DNA from: Heterohyrax brucei
Taxonomy: Eukaryota; Chordata; Mammalia; Hyracoidea; Procaviidae
NCBI GenBank assembly: GCA_028571685.1
Contig: CM053141.1
Location: 134,878,833-134,942,832 of the forward strand
Direction of reading: 5' to 3'
Length of the DNA: 64,000 bases
Shown: one piece after another, positions 23,590-35,129 of the stretch
How positions within the stretch are numbered: the stretch's first letter is position 1
How the letters are laid out: the number at the start of each line of letters is the position of its first letter
The notes under the pieces: generated by a model
The model's database searches: none
Told to the model about the DNA's origin: nothing
Seen by the model: the letters and a program-made list of their open reading frames with translations, nothing else
Translations under genes and position numbers: made by a program

Positions 23590-23699
23590 AAAGTTAGATG
23601 TGCACTTCAGTACAAAAGTGGTACATATGCAACTGAGCCCAAGAATACTAAAGGCACAAGTTGCCTGAGGAAGTGGCCCAGATGCTCATAATCTCTACT
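23590..23699 (+). pseudogene. ERVL-type pol relic, short segment between insertions
   Basis: The stretch reads SHKVRCALQ, then EEVAQML in an adjacent frame, an ERVL pol segment between the RT thumb and RNase H. It joins the parts at 22485 and 24058. It is bounded on the left by the RTE tail and on the right by the TG of an LTR. Confidence 0.65.
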
Positions 23700-24057
23700 T
23701 GTCATGGTTTGAATTATGTGCATCCCCTCCCCCCAAATATGTGTAGTAGTTTGCCTGAGCAGTCATTCCCAGTATTGTGCAGTTGTCCTCTATTTTGTGA
23801 TTGTAATTTCATGTGTGTTTTAAACCCTAATCTCTGCCTATGGTTACTGGGGCAAGATTAAATTATGTTAAAGGGGATTAGGGTAGAACTGTAACACCCT
23901 TACTAAAATCATCTTCCTAATCCAATGTCAAGGGAGTTTCCCTGGGGTGTGGCCTGCACCTACCTTTTATCTTAACAAGAGAGAATGAGTTTCTCTTTGT
24001 TGAAAATGCCCACTTGTGGTATTTCTGCTACAGTAGTGCTAGATAACTAAGATAACA
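23700..24057 (+). mobile_element. Solo LTR (TG...CA)
   Basis: It begins TGTCATGGTTTGAATTATGT and ends GATAACTAAGATAACA, with a GTGGTATTTCTGCTACAG block before the end. These are LTR-like TG/CA termini. ERVL pol sequence continues on both sides, so it inserted into that relic. The same family recurs at 24588 and 46396 in minus orientation. I cannot give a curated family name. Confidence 0.75.
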
Positions 24058-24587
24058 CTCTTGTGACAATTTCTGCCCTCTTCCTCTTCATGTGGCCTCA
24101 CACAGAGTTTCTTATGATTGGATGACTGAAGGAGGGAAAACTTGAATGTGGTTTATAGATGGTTCTATGTAATATAGAGGCACTACTTGGAAGTGGAGAG
24201 TAGCTGTACTGCAGCCCCTTTCTGGAACCTCCCTAAAGAGTGGTGGTAAAGAGAAATTGTCTCAATGGGCAGAACTTCCTGCAGTGTGCCTGGTTGTTTA
24301 TTCTGCTTTGAAGGAGAAATAGCCAGATGCGTGATTATAGACTGATGCATTGTCTGTGACCATTGGTTTGACTGGAATGTTGGGGACTTAGAAGAATTAT
24401 GATTGGAAAATTGGTGACAAGGAGGTAGGGAGAGGACATCTGTGGGCCGGCCTCTCTGAATGGGCCAAAGAAGTGAAGATAATTGTATCTCATGTGAATG
24501 CTCATCATAGGATGACCTTGGCAGGGAACAGTTTTAATAATTAAGTGAATAGGGTGATATGTTCTGTGGAAACTAGTTATCTTAGTT
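24058..24587 (+). pseudogene. ERVL-type pol relic: RNase H domain
   Basis: RNase H removes the RNA strand during reverse transcription. Here WFIDGS at 24149-24166 carries the first catalytic aspartate of the D-G-S motif. QWAEL near 24264-24280 carries the catalytic glutamate. SHVNAHH at 24488-24508 matches the C-terminal histidine region. Stops and frameshifts break the frame. It is cut on the right by a minus-strand LTR at 24588. Confidence 0.8.
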
Positions 24588-25064
24588 ATCTAGTGCTGCT
24601 ATAGCAGAAATACTACAAACATGTGGCTTTAACAAAGACAGATTTATTCTCTCAAGGTCTAGAAGGCTAAAAGTCTGAATTCAGAGTGCCATCTCCAGGA
24701 GAAAGTTTTTTCTTTGTCAGCTGTTAAGGGAAGATACCTGTCATCAATCTTCCTCTGGTCTAGCTAGGAACCTAGCTCCAAAGGACTTGCTTCCTTCTTG
24801 GTACTTCATTCTTGGTGGTAGCATTTCTCTCTTTTATATCTCAAAAGCGATTGGTTCAAGGTGTAACCTAATCCTGTCGATTGAGTCTCTCCTTATTAAT
24901 GTAAGTGCCTCTAATCCTGCTTCATTAACAGCACAGAGGTTAGAATTTATAACACATAGGAAAATCATATCAGATCACAAAATGGAGGACAGCCACACAA
25001 TAGTGGGAATCATGGTCATGCAAGTTCACACATTTTTGGGGGGGACACAGTTCAATCCATAACA
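24588..25064 (-). mobile_element. Solo LTR, minus strand
   Basis: The plus strand runs TTATCTTAGTTATCTAGTGC to GACACAGTTCAATCCATAACA, the reverse of the family's TGTTATGG start and AACTAAGATA end. It is longer than the 23700 copy and includes the AAGATTGATGACAGG block (reverse complement near 24738-24755). It splits the ERVL relic between RNase H and the integrase. Confidence 0.75.
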
Positions 25065-25084
25065 CCAATAATTTTTTTCCCCCC

Positions 25085-26330
25085 ACCTTTCCCATCATTG
25101 CCCAATAGGCTTGTGAACAAAGTGGCCGTGGTGCCAAGGATAAAGGTTACACATGTTCTCAGAAACATGGACCTCCACTTACCAAGGCTGGCTTGGTTAC
25201 ACCTGCTGCTGAGTGCCCAGTCGGTGAGCAGCAGAGACCAACACTGAGTCCCTGATATGGTGCCATTCCTTGAAGTAATCAGCCAGCAACCTGGTAGTGG
25301 GTTGATTACACTGGGTTGTCCAAAGATCAACAATTCATTTTTACTAGGATAGAAACTTACTGGTTATAGATTTGCATTCCCTGCACTCAATGCCCTTCCC
25401 AAAATTACCATCTGTGGACTTATCGAATGTGTTAACCACTGTCATAGTATCCTTCACAGTATCACCTTGGATTAAGGGACACACTTCACAGCAGATGACA
25501 TGTGACATTGGGCACATTCTCATGGAATCCACTGGTCTTACCATATCCCATCATCACAAAGCAGCTGGCTTGATAAAATGTGGCATGGCTTTCTAAAGAC
25601 AGAATTATAGCCCAAGCTAGATGACAGTACTTTGCAGGTTGGAGCTGTGTTCTCCAGGAATCTGTATTTGCTCTAAACCAATATCCAGTATATGGTGCTG
25701 TTTCTCCCATAGCTAAGATTCATGGGACTTGGAATTAAGGGGTAGAAATGGGTGTGGTACCACTTGCTATTACCCCTAACGACCTGTTTGCAAAATTTTT
25801 GTTTCCTGTCTCCATGATGCTATACTCTGAGAGTCTACAATTTTTAATTCTAAAGGAAGAAATAAACCTAATTGGAGACACAACATGAATTCCACTGAAC
25901 TGAAGCTTCAGAATGCTACCTGACCACTTTGGGCTCCTTGTACCTCTGGATCAACAGGCAAAGAAGAGAGTTACCACACTGGTTTCAGTGATTGATCCTG
26001 ACTACCAAGGAGAAATTAGATTGGTGTTACATAATGGGAGTAAAGAACAGTATGTCTGGAATACAGAAGATACCTTAAGAATCTCTTAATACTACCCTGT
26101 GATTGAAGTCAATGGAAAATTATAGCAACCAAATTCTGACATAACTATTAATAGTGCAAACCACTCAAGAATGAAGATTTGCATCATCCCACAACCCGAA
26201 GAGCCATGATTAGCTGAGGTGGTTGCTGAGGGTAAAAGGAATATGGAATGGGTGGTGGAAGAATGTATTTCTAAATACGAGTTACAACCATGTGATCAGT
26301 TGCAAAAACGAGGACTGTAATTGTTACGAG
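25085..26330 (+). pseudogene. ERVL-type pol relic: integrase and dUTPase
   Basis: The first part reads QRPTLS near 25232, from the region before the integrase core. The core follows at about 25340-25610, with HHHKAAGLI near 25552 corresponding to the catalytic-glutamate region (the glutamate itself is not preserved). The dUTPase domain is at about 25900-26320, with LDQ-like IRLVLHNG and the VIDPDYQGEI motif at 25991-26020, which is dUTPase motif III. A dUTPase placed after the integrase is characteristic of the ERVL group. Multiple stops and frameshifts make it inactive. No env is seen. Confidence 0.8.
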
Positions 26331-26504
26331 TACTTATTCCCTGTATATGTGGAACACATATTTTGTTTTCGTTTACTATAAAATAGGAGATATAAGTGGG
26401 GCTAGTGCATTTTCCATTGTCCATGTGTCAGCTGTATCATGTTAAACACAAGTATGACTTTGTAATTGCCTTTATTTAGACAAGTTGATAAGTAGTGGAC
26501 TGTG

Positions 26505-26659
26505 ATGGTTTAAGTCATGTGTCAACTTGACTAGGCCATGATTCTCAGTGGTTTGGCAGTTATATAATGGTACAGTCATCCTTGATGTGATCTGATGTGA
26601 TTGGCCAGTCTGTTGTAAGGGGAGTTTCCTTGGGAATGTGGTATGCCTCCAATATATAT
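26505..26659 (+). mobile_element. LTR-like interspersed repeat, left part
   Basis: GATGGTTTAAGTCATGTGTC then CAACTTGACTAGGCC is a common start of a mammalian LTR-like repeat. The right part resumes at 27225. The fold-back mariner sits between the parts. I cannot assign a family name. Confidence 0.5.
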
Positions 26660-27224
26660 GACGTCTCACAGTTAATTCCTTGAACTTAGTTGTTCTAAGT
26701 GTTAACATACCTCTTTGCTGAATATCACACTGTTGCCTTTGAAGTACTCCCCTTTGGAAGCTATGCACCAAAGTCAGTACCTAGTCCACCCTTCAAAGCA
26801 ATTCTGAAACTGTTTCTGGAATAGCCATTGTGCATGGTGGCATGGTGGCAAGTTTGTGAACTTAATTATATAGTTGTCTGTGAGGGAATTTTTAGCCAGT
26901 AAACAAATAACTGTAGTGGAACACACTCCCTACTCACCTGATCTGGCCTCCAATGACTTTTTGCTTTATCCGAAGATAAAGGAAATATTTAAAGGAAGCT
27001 GTTTGGATGACATTCAGGATATCAAGGGTAATATGACAATAGCTCTGATGGCCATTCCAGAAAAAGAGTTCCAAAATTGCTTTGAAAGGTCTACCAGGTG
27101 CTGGTATTGGTGCCTAGCTTCCTAAAGGGAGTACTTCAAAGGTGACCGTAGTGATATTCAGCAATGAGGTAGGTATGTAGCACTTTTTCTAGGATGAGTT
27201 CATGAACTTAATGGACAGTCATTG
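26660..27224 (+). mobile_element. Fold-back mariner derivative, copy 1
   Basis: An 83-codon frame at 26874-27125 reads VEHTPYSPDLASNDFLLYPK, the end of a mariner transposase catalytic region (the YSPDLAPxD motif). About 170 bp at each end are inverted copies of each other: left CTTTGAAGTACTCCCCTTTG, right GGGAGTACTTCAAAGGTGAC. The inner part of the left arm is a reversed copy of the transposase 3' coding region. Flanking TA is consistent with mariner insertion. The 41560 copy has the same structure. Confidence 0.82.
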
Positions 27225-27580
27225 TATGTTGATGTCCTGCGAAATCTTGCTTAGTTGTTGTGGAGTTTTTATCTGGTCAGTGACCGTCTGACCTTCAATT
27301 GTTGGTACTTGAGCCAGTGATCTGTTATATTATCCACCAGTCTTGAGATTTGTAGGCCTCTGTGTACTGTGAGCCAGCAGCCTGCCATCTGACCTGTTAA
27401 TTGTGGATTCATCAGCCCCTAGAGGTACATGAGAGAGAAGAAACCTCCAGCCTGATGCCTGACCTACGGAATCTGGTATTGACAGCCTCTATAACTGTGT
27501 GAGCTATTTCCTTGAGACAAATCTGTTTCTGTAGGATTCACTGTCTTTTGCTACTATAGAGAACTCAGCTTAAGACAGGT
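27225..27580 (+). mobile_element. LTR-like interspersed repeat, right part
   Basis: It ends in a run like CTATAACTGTGTGAGCTATT, CCTTGAGACAAATCTG and AGAGAACTCAGCTTAAGACAG, typical of the end of a widespread mammalian LTR-like repeat. It pairs with 26505-26659. Confidence 0.5.
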
Positions 27581-27644
27581 GGGAATGATGGTTAGAACAT
27601 TTTTGTATACTAAGAGGGCTGACTTTATTTATTTTCATAATCAA

Positions 27645-27860
27645 TTACAATTGTGGTTGTGTGCCTTCATGTCGATTCTGACTCATAGTGTCTGTATATG
27701 ACAGAGTAGCACCGCCCCATGGGATTTTCTTGGCTATAATCTTTACAGGAGTGGATTGCTGGGTGTTTTTTCCCCAGAAACCACTGATAGGTTCAAACCC
27801 CTGACCTTTTGGTTATTAGCTGAGTACTTAACCATTCTGCTACCAAGGCTCTTCTAGAGC
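27645..27860 (-). mobile_element. AfroSINE, minus strand
   Basis: TCGATTCTGACTCATAGTGT, then TGACAGAGTAG and TTCAAACCCCTGACCTTTTG, is the reversed AfroSINE core and tRNA-like head. It includes the extra CTATAATCTTTACAGG block of a longer variant. Confidence 0.82.
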
Positions 27861-27869
27861 CATTAGTTG

Positions 27870-30800
27870 GCTCTAAGGAATACTGTTTTCCAGAAGAAAA
27901 TCTATAGTGATGTTAACTTAATGTTTTTGGATAGCAAAATCGTATATATTTAACTTGCATATTGTGAAATCACAGTTAAAAATGGATCTTCAGATCTTAT
28001 TTCAAATCATCAGATTTTGGTAATGACAAGCTTTTATAGTTGTAAATACAATTCAGCTACTTTGCATGTTAATGCTATTAATAATAAGTCTAAAAATGAT
28101 GAAAGATTATGTCTCATAATACACATACTTTTGTTTTAAATTTGCATGCTCTAATTTAAGGGGAATGTACTACCGAATGCTCTATTTTGTGAGGAAAAGC
28201 ATCACTTTTTATTGTTATGAATTATCTATGAAGTGGTCTCATTTTCAAAGAGATATGCAGGACATATGCTTGCACATTCTGCTAACAGCTAATGATCCAA
28301 ATGGAGACAAACAGCATTTCCATGAGAAAAGCAAGTTGTATGATGAAAAGGACCGAGACAATCAGGAGGAGACTATTAAACACATTCCAGATCCCCCATG
28401 CTGATGATAGATATTTGTAAACGTTTTAAATCAGAAATCTTCTATTTGCTGATGAAGATTTGTGTTTAGTTGATGACCTAACACATTTACCAGGTTATTT
28501 TCTTTAGTAAAATCCACACCGCCCACCCCCCGCCACCCGTTTCAAAAACACATGTTATTCAACACAGAGAGGCCTTTCTGTACAGCTGTTGGTCACAGTG
28601 TGTCTGCTGTGTGCTTCAGTGTTGCCTTCTTTTTCCTGACTCATCTTCAGGGTCAAAAAATTGCATATTTGTTTGGCTGTTTGAAAAGAAAACCTTCCAA
28701 TATTTCTTTTCCCATGTCTGAAATGGTTCATATTAAAGCTTTCATAATACCCTTCAGTTTCTGTGTTAAATTGATGTTTAAATTGGAAAGAAAGTGGGAA
28801 CCTTGGCAGTTTAGATAATTCACTTCATCTGGGGCCAGCTATGTTAACAATCACATCATATGCCAGCACTTCTATGAGATGAAAGGGGCCCCCGGGGCAC
28901 TGGAGCTGCATTTTAGGAGTGGAGTAAAAATACAGTTAGAGTTCTTTGTTTCATCATTTTGTTCTACCAAATGGTAAATTATTTTGACTGGAATTTTAAA
29001 GTGTTAAAAGAACAATTTAAAGGTGATGTGGTGGCTTAGCTGTGGAAGCTGAATGTGGGTTGTTGATCAGCATGCTGGACAGAAATCATTGAGCTCCATG
29101 TCAGCAAATGATGTCTTTTATTCCCTGTGTATTGAGTGCTGTGAGGAAATGGTGATATTGTTAGCATATGAATAACATCAAAGCCCTCCTTTGGAAGATA
29201 AACCTCCATCTTCTGAAATAGAGTGCACAGCCTCCCCCTCGTGTATTGAAAGGCTTCCCTTTCTAACAGTGTGCTCTGTCCAAGCCCAGAGCCATTTCAT
29301 CCAGAACAGACAAGTTGATATTCAGCACCGGGTTGCTGGTGCATGACCGCACATTCCATCACTTAGGAGAAAACATTTTCACATCAAATTAGCCTTTATA
29401 CATGAGGGCTGAGAGGCGGTTACTTTTTTTTTTTTTTTTTTTTTGGAGTTTGCTGGTGGGTAACAGTGACATTTTCTATAGAGACCCTATAAGATGCTCA
29501 TGGCTTTTATTATTATTTATTCTAAAATGAGAGACTGATCTGAGCAACTGACAAGAAATAGAGTGGATAACTGCTACTTCATCTCTGAATGCAAACATGA
29601 TTCTTCTCTGCTGCTGATCTTCAGTCAATACTGACATGCTGGCCAGACAGAATTTAAGAATAATGTATCATCCCATCCTTTTTTTCTGTACATATTGTTT
29701 GAGCATGATAAGTAGTTCTCCTCAGGCTCCTTCTCTTACACCTGTCTTGATGATCACCAAATGCTGCTGCTTCTCAGAATGTAACTCTGGCTTACCAGTA
29801 GAGTGACAGGGGCTTTTAAGAGCACCATCCACTCCAAAGAAGTCCTGGGATGATAAAGTGTATGACAGCCCATAGTGGAGCAAGTAATTCCAGATGCCTT
29901 GGATGTTTAGTCTATTAGTTCATAGGACGTGTAAGAAATAGTCACTTTCCATTAATGTTCAATTTATTATTGGCTAAAATGCTTAGTATATGATGCTGAT
30001 AGTCATGTTCTGTAACAACTTTATTTATAGAGGAAGTTCTTTCTGAAACGTACAAGGCTGATTTTGTGTGTTATACTGAACAAAAATGTATGTCAAAATT
30101 TAGATCAATGTCATGTGCTATATTTTCATTTTCATTACACTTGGAGTACTTTTTTTTAAATCATTCATGTTGCCAATTGTTATGTTAACATTCAGTAAAC
30201 TTTAAGTTAGCTGAATTGCAGCCTATGACTTAGAAATAAGCAGAGCGTAATGTCGACCTGATTGATTTTCAGTTACTCACTCTGCGTGGTTTCTCTTGTA
30301 TGTTTAAAGACGTATCTGTGTATGAAAGCAAAGAAACAACACTTTGTTTTATAAAGAGTTGAAAGTACTATCGATGAAGAGCTGTTCTATGATTTATTGT
30401 AATACAATACCTTTTATTTTTTTTTGTCTTTCATCCAGTACACCAAGTTACGGTTTGTATTCTCTCTGAGTGACACAGATTTTGAAAATGCATCTTGGTT
30501 AGTCCAACTTGTTTAATTATTAGATTTTGGGCTGCTTCCAAATGGGAGGTTGGAATCAAAGAACTAACAAAAAAGCCTTCAGCACGTGTTAGGAATAACA
30601 AGTACTATCTTCAGACTTTCCAATTAATTTTTAAGATGAATGCTCAGGAAATTACAACAATAATGTACCCAATTCAGCTCAAATTTTAAAAGCAGTACAT
30701 TTTAATAACAATTAGTATTTCTCCTTTTCAGGCTTTAGTCTATCTAGTTCTTCTATTTTAAGTCCCAGATATCTTCTCTTTTTTTCTTGGTCACATACTG

Positions 30801-31134
30801 GTCAGCAAATGCCATTATTTTGGACTGGGTGTTTCTTTTAAGAAAAGGCAGCTTCATTTATAGCTATTCAGGAAAGGTTAAAAAGTACCATACTTACTTC
30901 AATAATGGATATACTTGAGTATATGGTTAGAGCATAAGAACCTGCTAGTTACATTTCTAATTATTTTTCCATCATATGTCTTAGTAATACTTCACATGTT
31001 TTAAAGAATTCTTCATACACAAGTTGGGAGGGCACAGTTTGGAAAGAAGCCAAATAACCTTACTGATAAAAAGAATAGTTCTAGTAATTGATTCTAGAAT
31101 TTGAAAACTAATGATTTTCTTGCTTCTTAAATTA
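27870..31134. other. Long stretch with no recognised repeat
   Basis: I recognise no SINE, LINE or LTR over about 3.2 kb, apart from short homopolymers. Frames such as 28165-28404 and 28552-28818 have no family motifs or splice-supported structure. Such repeat-poor stretches can be conserved regulatory DNA, but conservation cannot be seen in one sequence. Confidence 0.4.
29424..29444. repeat. Poly-T tract
   Basis: A run of about 21 T residues. No clear retroelement body adjoins it. Confidence 0.85.
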
Positions 31135-31191
31135 CATCAGAAATTTCAAGGTATCTAAAAAGGTAGAAAGTTATTGCCAGACATCCTAATT
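31135..31191 (+). repeat. Left direct repeat flanking the RTE element
   Basis: The first 26 bases (31135-31160) are identical to 32936-32961. The last 23 bases align to 32968-32990 at 17 of 23, all six differences being transitions. This fits a target-site duplication. Confidence 0.8.
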
Positions 31192-32935
31192 AAATATTAT
31201 AATGGCATATGCAAAGTCCCAGAGTTATAAAACCAAGAGAGAAAAGCATACTTGGCATTTCTCAAGCTGGAAGAAGTGAAGAAGAAATTTAAGCCTTGAG
31301 TTGCAATATTGAAGGATTCTGTGGGAAAAAATATTAAATGGTGCAGGAAGCATCAAAAGAAGACGGAAGCAATACATACAGTTACTGTATCAAAAGGAAC
31401 TGGTTGATGTTCTGCCATTTTAGGAGGTAGCAGATGATCAAGAATCAATGGTAATAAAGGAAGAAGTTGAAGTTGCACTGAGGCATTTGCAAAATCAAGG
31501 CTTCAGGAACTGACAGAATACTAGTTAAGATGTTTCAACAAACAGATGCAGTGCTGGAAATTCTCTCCTGTGTATGCCAAGAAATTTGGAAGACAGCCAC
31601 TTGGCCAACCAACTGGGAGAAATTCACATTTATTCCTATTCCCAAGAAAAGTGATCCAGCCAAATGCAGAAATTATTGAACAATATTGTCAATATCACAC
31701 ACAAATAAAATTTTGCTGAAGATCATTCAAAAGTGACTTCAGCAGTATATTCAATACCAGAAATTCAAACTGGATTCAGAAGAGGACATGGAACCAGGGA
31801 TACTATTGCTGATGTCAGATGGATCCTGGCTGAAAATGGAGAACACTAGAAATATGTTTACCTGTGTTTTATTGATTATGTTAAGGCATTTGACTGTGGG
31901 GATCATAACAAATTATAGATAACATTATGATGAATGGGAATTCCAGAGCACTTAATTGTGCTCATGTGGCATCTGTGCACAGATTAAAGAGGCGGTAGTT
32001 GAACTGGAGATAATGAATGATTTAAAGTGAGGCAAAGTGTATGCCAGAGTTGTATCCTTTCACTGTACTTGCTCAATATATATCCCAAATACATAATCCA
32101 AGAAGCTGAACTCTGTGAAGAGTAATGTGGCATGAAGACTCATTTAGCAACCTGTGTGATGTGGATGACCTAACCTTTCTTGCTGAAAGTGAAGAGGACT
32201 TGGAACACTTACTGATGAAGATCAAATACCACAGCTTTCAGTTGGATTATTCCTCAACATAAAACAAAAATCCTCACAACTGGACCGGTAAGCAACATCA
32301 TGAGAAACTGGCAGGTGACTGAAGTTGTCAAGGGTTTCATTTTACATGGATCCTCAGTCAGTCCCCATGAAAGCACCAGTCAAGAAATCAAACGATGCTT
32401 GCATTGGGAAAATCTGCTGCAAAAACCTCTTTACAATATTGAATAGCAGAGATAGCACCCAGAAGACTAAAAGTGTGCCTCAGCAAGCCATGGTGTTGCC
32501 AATCACCACATGTGCATGTAAAGCCTGGATAATGAATAAAGAAGACCAAATAAGAATTGATGTTTTTGATTTGTGATGTTGAAAGATACTGAATATAATC
32601 ATGGACTGCCAAAAGAATGAATGAATCTGTGTTGGAGGAAGTATTAGCAGACTACTTCTTAGAAGCAAAGATAGTTAGACTAAGACTCACATACTTTGGA
32701 TGTATTATCCGGAGGGATCAGTCCCTGGAGAAGGACGTAAGTTTAGTAAAGCAGAGGGTCAGCAAAGAAGAGGAAGACTTTCAACCAAATCGGCTGATAC
32801 AGTGGCTGCAACAAAGGGTTCAGACATAACAACCATTGTGAGAATGGTACAGGAATGGACAGTGTTTTGTTCTATTGTACTTAGGATTGCTCTAAGTTGG
32901 AGCTGACTTGCCACCACCTAAAAACAACAAAACTG
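31192..32935 (+). pseudogene. RTE/BovB-like LINE: reverse transcriptase relic
   Basis: The element encodes part of an RTE-clade polyprotein, which copies its RNA into nicked target DNA. Broken frames give ATWPTNWEKFTFIPIPKK near 31597-31650, then a palm-like FIDYVKAFD segment near 31869. A CLSCT-like CILSPC region follows, then VDDLTFLAESEEDLE near 32161 in place of the Y-A-D-D box. The C-terminal tail LRLTYFGCIIRRDQSLEKDV is near 32679. It ends with AACAACAAAACT. The endonuclease end is missing, and stops and frameshifts are frequent. Confidence 0.88.
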
Positions 32936-32990
32936 CATCAGAAATTTCAAGGTATCTAAAATGGTCTAGTTGTTGCTAGATGCCCTGATT
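32936..32990 (+). repeat. Right direct repeat flanking the RTE element
   Basis: Partner of 31135-31191. The first 26 bases match exactly, with a small gap and then transition-only divergence after about 32962. Confidence 0.8.
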
Positions 32991-33419
32991 TTTGGGGGCA
33001 GCTCTTAAACATCTGAATCATTAGCCCCTAAACTGGCAAAAAAGAAGAGGTTACAGTAGGCTGTAAAATAAGAAATATCTCAACAAGTGATTTAAAAAAA
33101 TCAACTAGGCAAGTGTTTTGAGATTGAGTCGGGAAGAACTTGCCTCCAATACATTTTCAAAGCATCTACCCTCCTTTTGTGTGAATAATGATCGAATAAC
33201 ATCCTATTTCTGTCCTGGAATCAGGATCCTAGTGACTTGATAGCTTGCCAGCAAGTCTAGTGGCTAATTTGGGAGCCCAATTAAGCTTTGAAAATACTTC
33301 CATATTTTCCCTCTATGAATATTACTAATAACCCCATAGTAAAACCCATTGTTCTCATTGGCTGTGTAAGAATTCTCTTTTAAGTTCACAAGAAAATTTC
33401 TAACCTCAGATCATGAGTC

Positions 33420-33565
33420 TCCAAAGAGTCATTAGAGAGAGGGAGAGAGATTGAGATAGAAAACTAGAGGCAGAGGGAGACAAAGAGATTTAGATAGGGA
33501 GCTCGAGCTCAGAGGAGAAAGAGAGAGAGAGTGAAAGAGGGAGAGAGACAAAGTGAGACTGTGTA
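33420..33565. repeat. GA-rich simple repeat
   Basis: Imperfect GA and GAGAGAG runs with AAAGAG interruptions over about 140 bp. A serine- and leucine-rich frame on the minus strand is only a product of this composition. Confidence 0.75.
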
Positions 33566-33954
33566 TGTGTGATTGCAGGGGATATGCATATTGTAGTTGA
33601 ATAGTAATAATATCTAAAGTATCTTCAAAGCATATTATTGAAAACTCTTCCAAGTTATTTCTAGTTCTCTTACAAAAAGTATTTTCCTTTCTGCTTCTGT
33701 GAATGATCACTATTTAGCAAGAGCTTAAGGATAATTTTATTTGAGAACAAGGGGGCAGCCTATGAGTTAGTGTAGTATTATTCCTCAGGAGCAGCTGTTT
33801 TTTTTTTTTTTTCTCCTCAAAATTTAAAGAATTGGATAGATACTTTTCTTCCTTTTAATAGAATTAAAAATTATTTGGTCAAATGAATCATCAAAGAAAA
33901 AGTACAGAAGCATCTAAATATTTAAATGTCATGCATTTGACTAGAAAATATACT

Positions 33955-34112
33955 AAAACCTGCTGCCATCAAGTCAGGTCTGACTCAGCGACCCTATAGG
34001 TCAGAGTAGAAATGCCCTAGAGTTTCCAAGGAGCTCTTGGAGGATATGAACTGCCGACCTTTTGGTTAGCAGACATAGCATTTAACCCATTATGCCACCA
34101 AGGTTTCTGAAA
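33955..34112 (-). mobile_element. AfroSINE, minus strand
   Basis: GACTCAGCGACCCTATAGGT, then GTTTCCAAGGAGCTC, and CCGACCTTTTGGTTAGCAGA, with TGCCACCAAGG at the head end. Clear reverse-orientation copy. Confidence 0.88.
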
Positions 34113-34800
34113 GTATACTAATGTGATATAAAATATGTGTATATCCAATTAAGTAGAGAATTTTCCTTGTAATAGGGAAACAGAGTTTCAAGTACCAAAG
34201 AAATGCTTTATAATGAAACTATTCTTCCTCAGTGGAAGTTAAGCATGAGATTTCTTCCAAAGTAGTTGAGGGCTTAGCTTATTCCTTGATTAGGTAGTAG
34301 AAGATGTCTTATAAGCCTCCTGAAAAATTTGGGAGTTAGCAATACCAGAGTAAACTCAATAGTCCAGGAGGTCAGGAAGAAGGCACCAGAGTTGAGGTTC
34401 TGAACAATCCTAAGTTCACAGAGGAGATGTTATTGGGATGATGTAGCATCTGGGTGAGCTGAAAGTCAGTGGGTCTGAGCCTGTTGTGGCAAGAGGAGGG
34501 ATACTCTGGCAGTGGAAGCCATGGCTGTCCAGGAGCTATGGTAGTCAGAAGCCACATGGAGCGTAAGGAATGGCTCAGAAAGTTCCATGTGCTTTTAAAA
34601 ACTGAAGTGAGCTTGTGCTAGCCAGTAAATACCATTAGTCTTGGCCCTCAACAAGCTTAAAGAGACCAGGCACAAACTACAACAGAAGATTCCAGAACTC
34701 TTAGAGACAAGACAGGGTGAAATATATCAACCAGCATTCTAGGGACCTCTCAATCCTTGTTCTCTGCAGTGGAAAGGAACAAGGATCTGAAGGATACTTG
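34113..34800. other. Unassigned non-coding sequence
   Basis: No gene-like frame or recognisable repeat seen. Confidence 0.4.
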
Positions 34801-34950
34801 TGCATTTAAGGGATCCATCTTGGTTAAGTGCTATGGCTAATAACCAAAAGGTCAGCAGTTTGAATCTACAAAGAGCAACTTGGGAAATCTGTGGAGCACT
34901 TCTGTTCTGTCCTGTAGGGTCACTATGAGTCAGAATTGATGGGACTACAA

Positions 34951-34982
<32 letters not shown>
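34801..34982 (+). mobile_element. AfroSINE with long T-rich end
   Basis: CTTGGTTAAGTGCTATGGCT, then AACCAAAAGGTCAGCAGTTT (A- and B-box-like), and the core CACTATGAGTCAGAATTGAT. It ends in about 25 T residues, an expanded form of the T-rich AfroSINE 3' end. Confidence 0.85.
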
Positions 34983-35109
34983 GGTAATCTTGCCTTCCAT
35001 TGTGTTTTCTTGAGGTCACAGATGTCACACACTTTTCTGTCTTCTAGTGCCATTGTGGAAGGGCACTGAGAGGGAAAAAAGTCAAAGGGAAGAGCTTCAT
35101 CAAAAGATC
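34983..35109. other. Unassigned sequence between AfroSINE and L1-D
   Basis: About 127 bp of target sequence left of the L1-D duplication. It is not L1. Reading the minus strand joins it to L1 ORF2 in one frame, but that is accidental. Confidence 0.5.
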
Positions 35110-35129
35110 CTGAAAAACAATACATTGGA
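35110..35129 (+). repeat. L1-D target-site duplication, left copy
   Basis: CTGAAAAACAATACATTGGA matches 39272-39291 at 18 of 20 bases. Confidence 0.85.

Noticed and set aside
28165..28404. 79-codon plus-strand frame as an exon
   Set aside because: No recognisable protein family, and no polypyrimidine-AG or GT context that would make it convincing.
33432..33710. Serine/leucine-rich minus-strand frame
   Set aside because: Produced by the GA-rich simple repeat at 33420-33565.
34958..34982. T tract read as the A tail of a processed pseudogene joined to L1-D
   Set aside because: The tract is the T-rich 3' end of the plus-strand AfroSINE, and the L1-D target duplication at 35110-35129 lies between it and L1. 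There is no polyadenylation signal next to it on the minus strand.
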